Below are positions 43,585 through 45,528 of a DNA stretch of 45,528 nt, piece after piece. Both the position numbers and the translations under genes were made by a program. This stretch comes from an uncultured Alcaligenaceae bacterium (lineage in GTDB: Bacteria > Pseudomonadota > Gammaproteobacteria > Burkholderiales > Burkholderiaceae_B). The notes under the pieces are model-generated. The model worked only from the letters and a program-made list of their open reading frames with translations, searched no databases and was not told where the DNA came from. Every line of letters starts with the position of its first letter. Position 1 is the first letter of the stretch. The DNA lies in NCBI GenBank assembly GCA_937908115.1, contig CALEQZ010000023.1, positions 1-45,528 on the forward strand, written 5' to 3'.

Positions 43585-43591
43585 ACAACTG

Positions 43592-43617
43592 CCGGCGCGC
43601 TGGCGCGCCGGTTTTTT
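43592..43617 (+). terminator. Intrinsic terminator after coaE
   Basis: CCGGCGCGC (43592-43600) and GCGCGCCGG (43603-43611) form a perfect 9-bp stem with a two-base loop, immediately followed by TTTTTT (43612-43617). It is the clearest rho-independent terminator in the window, placed 8 bases after coaE and 20 before the zapD start, so zapD may need its own promoter or read-through. Confidence 0.88.
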
Positions 43618-43636
43618 CGATGGGCCTGTTCTTCGC

Positions 43637-44389
43637 GTGACACTCTACGAATACCCTTTCAACGAACGCGTGCGCGCCTTCCTGAGGCTGGAGTACCTGT
43701 TCGATCGCCTGTTCTTTTTCTCGCAGCCGGGCGATGCCCGCATGCACCAAGTGGCGGTCGCTTCGCTGTTCGACATCCTCGATGCCACCGAGCGCACCGA
43801 CATGAAGGGGGCGGTGCTGCAAGACCTGGAACGGCAGCGCATGGCATTGAATGCGCTGCGTGGCCATCCCGACGTGGCCCAGGATGCGCTGGACGCGACG
43901 CTGCGCGACATCGAGAAGGTCAGCGCCAGCCTGTCGGCGCAAGGCAAGACCGGCCAGGCGCTGCGCGAAAACGAATGGCTGGTCAGCCTGCGCGGACGCC
44001 TGGCGGTGCCGGGTGGGGCGATGCAGGTGGACATGCCGTCCTACTATGCCTGGCAGCTCAAGCCGCAGGAGGTGCGCTGCGCCGACCTCCAGCGCTGGAT
44101 GGCGCCGCTCATGCCGCTGTTCGAGGGCACGGCGATGGCGCTGCGGCTGCTGCGCGAATCCGGCCGCTCTTCCGAGGTGGTGGCCGAAGGCGGCACCTAC
44201 CAGCAGATGCTGGGGGGAAAGGTCTATCAGTTGCTGCGCGTCTGGGTCGACGACACGCTGGGGACCTTCCCCGAAATCAGCGCCAACAAATACATGGTGT
44301 GGATACGGTTTTCCACCCAGGACGGCGAGCTCAAGCCCCAGCAGTTTGCCGGCAACGTGCCGTTTCGCATGGCCCTGTGCAATGCCTGA
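43637..44389 (+). CDS. zapD: Cell division protein ZapD (YacF, DUF1342)
   Basis: This 250-residue cytoplasmic protein binds the FtsZ C-terminus and bundles protofilaments. The family pattern is clear: LYEYPFNERVRAFLRLEYLFDRLFFF, DVAQDALDATLRDIE, QVDMPSYYAWQL and YQQMLGGKVYQLLRVWVDDTLGTFPEISANKYMVWIRF. The start is GTG at 43637 (VTLYEYPF). Upstream frame residues come from the coaE end and terminator. It sits after coaE as in many proteobacteria (coaE-zapD-yacG), but yacG is not seen here. Confidence 0.93.
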   Translation: MTLYEYPFNERVRAFLRLEYLFDRLFFFSQPGDARMHQVAVASLFDILDATERTDMKGAVLQDLERQRMALNALRGHPDVAQDALDATLRDIEKVSASLSAQGKTGQALRENEWLVSLRGRLAVPGGAMQVDMPSYYAWQLKPQEVRCADLQRWMAPLMPLFEGTAMALRLLRESGRSSEVVAEGGTYQQMLGGKVYQLLRVWVDDTLGTFPEISANKYMVWIRFSTQDGELKPQQFAGNVPFRMALCNA

Positions 44390-44400
44390 CCGGCGGGCAC

Positions 44401-45528
44401 TCAGCCCGATGAGGCGGGCTGCGCCGGCGTGCCTTCTCCTTCTGGTGGGCTGGCCTTGGCGGCGGGTTGCAAGTTGCCGTCCCAGCCGCCGCCGAGCGCC
44501 GCCATCAGTTGTACGCTCGCTTGCAGGCGCGAGCCTTCCAGATCCAGTAGGGTGCGCCGCGCCGACAGCGTGGTGTTCTGCGCAACCGCGACTTCCAAGT
44601 AGCTGACCATGCCGGCCCGGTAGCGGTTGGTCACCAGGTTTTCGTTTTCCTCGGCCAGGGCCACGACCTCGCGCTGGGCTTGGACTTCGGATTCCAATAC
44701 CCTGAGCAAAGCCAGCGCGTCTTCAGTTTCCTGGAAGGCACCCAGCACCGTCTGCCGGTAGCGGGCAACCTGCTCGTCATAGGCAGCCATCGCCCGCTCG
44801 CGCTCGGCCGCGCGGGCCCCTCCGTCGAACAGCGTCAAGGCCAGCGCCGGCCCCAAGGACCAGTAGCGGAAGGGCGCGCTGATCCAATTTGCGAACGAGC
44901 CGCCCTGGTAGCCGCCCGAGGCCGACAGCGTCAGGTCGGGGAACCAGGCCGTCTGCGCCACGCCGATGCGCGCGTTGGCCGCCGCCACGGCGCGCTCGGC
45001 CGCCGCGACGTCCGGCCGGCGCTGCAGGACGATCGACGGCACGGCCTGTGGCACCGGCGGCAGCTGCGGCATCTGGCTCGTGGGCGCCAGCGCAAAATCG
45101 GCCGGCGCGCGTCCGGTCAGCACCGCGATGGCGTTTTCCTGCTGGGCGCGTTGCCAGTCCAGGTCGCGCAGCTGTACCTGGACCTGGGCGAGCTGGGTCT
45201 GCGCCAGCACCACGTCCGACTTCGATACCAGGCCGGCCTGGTATTGGTTGCGTGTCAGGTCCAGCGATCGCTGGAACGCCTGCTGCGTTTGCTCGAGCAG
45301 TGTTTTCTGCCGGTCCAGCACGCGCACGCGGAAATACGCCTGGGCGAGCGTGGATTGTGCGGCCAGGCGCGCGGCGGCGAGATCCGCAGCGCTGGCCTGG
45401 GCGTCGGCGCGGCTGGCTTCGATCTGGCGACGCACGCGGCCCCACAGGTCCGGCATCCACGAAACCGACAGGCCGGCGTTGTAGCGATTCTCCGGGCCGC
45501 CCCCGCCGACGGCCGCGCCGCTGCGCCC
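44401..45528 (-). CDS. TolC/NodT-family efflux outer-membrane protein (partial, runs off right edge)
   Basis: This is the C-terminal 375 residues of an outer-membrane factor, and the frame is open to the window edge. The visible part holds the second half of the family repeat, with YNAGLSVSWMPDLWGRVRRQIEAS, long alpha-helical coiled coils (LEQTQQAFQRSLDLTRNQYQAGLVSKSDVVLAQTQLAQVQVQLRDL), SIVLQRRPDVAAAERAVAAANARIGVAQTAWFPDLTLSAS and WSLGPALALTLFDGG. These are hallmarks of the NodT/OprM group that pairs with RND or MFS pumps. An ATG at 45456 is internal, not the real start. The lipobox and pump partner, if any, lie outside the window. Confidence 0.9.
   Translation of the reverse strand, partial: GRSGAAVGGGGPENRYNAGLSVSWMPDLWGRVRRQIEASRADAQASAADLAAARLAAQSTLAQAYFRVRVLDRQKTLLEQTQQAFQRSLDLTRNQYQAGLVSKSDVVLAQTQLAQVQVQLRDLDWQRAQQENAIAVLTGRAPADFALAPTSQMPQLPPVPQAVPSIVLQRRPDVAAAERAVAAANARIGVAQTAWFPDLTLSASGGYQGGSFANWISAPFRYWSLGPALALTLFDGGARAAERERAMAAYDEQVARYRQTVLGAFQETEDALALLRVLESEVQAQREVVALAEENENLVTNRYRAGMVSYLEVAVAQNTTLSARRTLLDLEGSRLQASVQLMAALGGGWDGNLQPAAKASPPEGEGTPAQPASSG

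Overview
The window is GC-rich (visibly well above 60%), densely coded DNA from a betaproteobacterium, most likely Bordetella or a close Alcaligenaceae relative. The evidence is the metX-metW pair behind a SAM-II-type riboswitch, the mreBCD-mrdAB block divergent from gatCAB, the ftsEX pair, the DUF3460-scpA-panC run and pilD-coaE-zapD, plus several orphan Bug/TctC binding proteins, a family greatly expanded in Bordetella. The species assignment is inference, because no rRNA or other marker gene is present. I see no IS element, phage gene, CRISPR array, tRNA or rRNA. No stretch longer than about 235 bases lacks a gene.

Region 1 (1-7617) is an accessory catabolic locus. Reading leftward on the minus strand it holds suyA, suyB, a TauABC/SsuABC-like ABC importer (binding protein, ATPase, permease), an orphan TctC-type binding protein, an slcC-like dehydrogenase and the start of a comC-like dehydrogenase that runs off the left edge. 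A GntR/HutC regulator is divergent from suyA, and two palindromes lie between them. Together these form a nearly complete predicted sulfolactate pathway. Either enantiomer is imported, the two dehydrogenases interconvert them through 3-sulfopyruvate, and SuyAB cleaves (R)-sulfolactate to pyruvate and sulfite. This is the most interesting part of the window.

Region 2 (7618-16903) is core metabolism: SAM-II riboswitch, metX, metW, an AmpG-like permease, a REP-like palindrome, a TRIC-family membrane protein, xth, pyrE, and the gatC-gatA-gatB operon for Gln-tRNA amidation on the minus strand.

Region 3 (17123-23921) is the cell-shape cluster mreB-mreC-mreD-mrdA-mrdB with overlapping or closely spaced genes, facing a convergent mutY.

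Region 4 (24097-30154) holds a giant fused indolepyruvate ferredoxin oxidoreductase, an isolated cheD, and ftsX/ftsE, whose FtsE carries an unusual C-terminal tail.

Region 5 (30389-38804) is transport: a complete polar amino-acid importer (aapJQMP), a second orphan Bug binding protein, and a translationally coupled DHA2-type MFS exporter plus glycerol kinase pair on the minus strand.

Region 6 (38845-45528) has a DUF3460 protein, scpA, panC, a tiny LuxR-type regulator with a perfect inverted repeat upstream, an NlpE-like lipoprotein, an orphan prepilin peptidase next to coaE, a strong intrinsic terminator, zapD, and a TolC-like efflux outer-membrane protein cut by the right edge.
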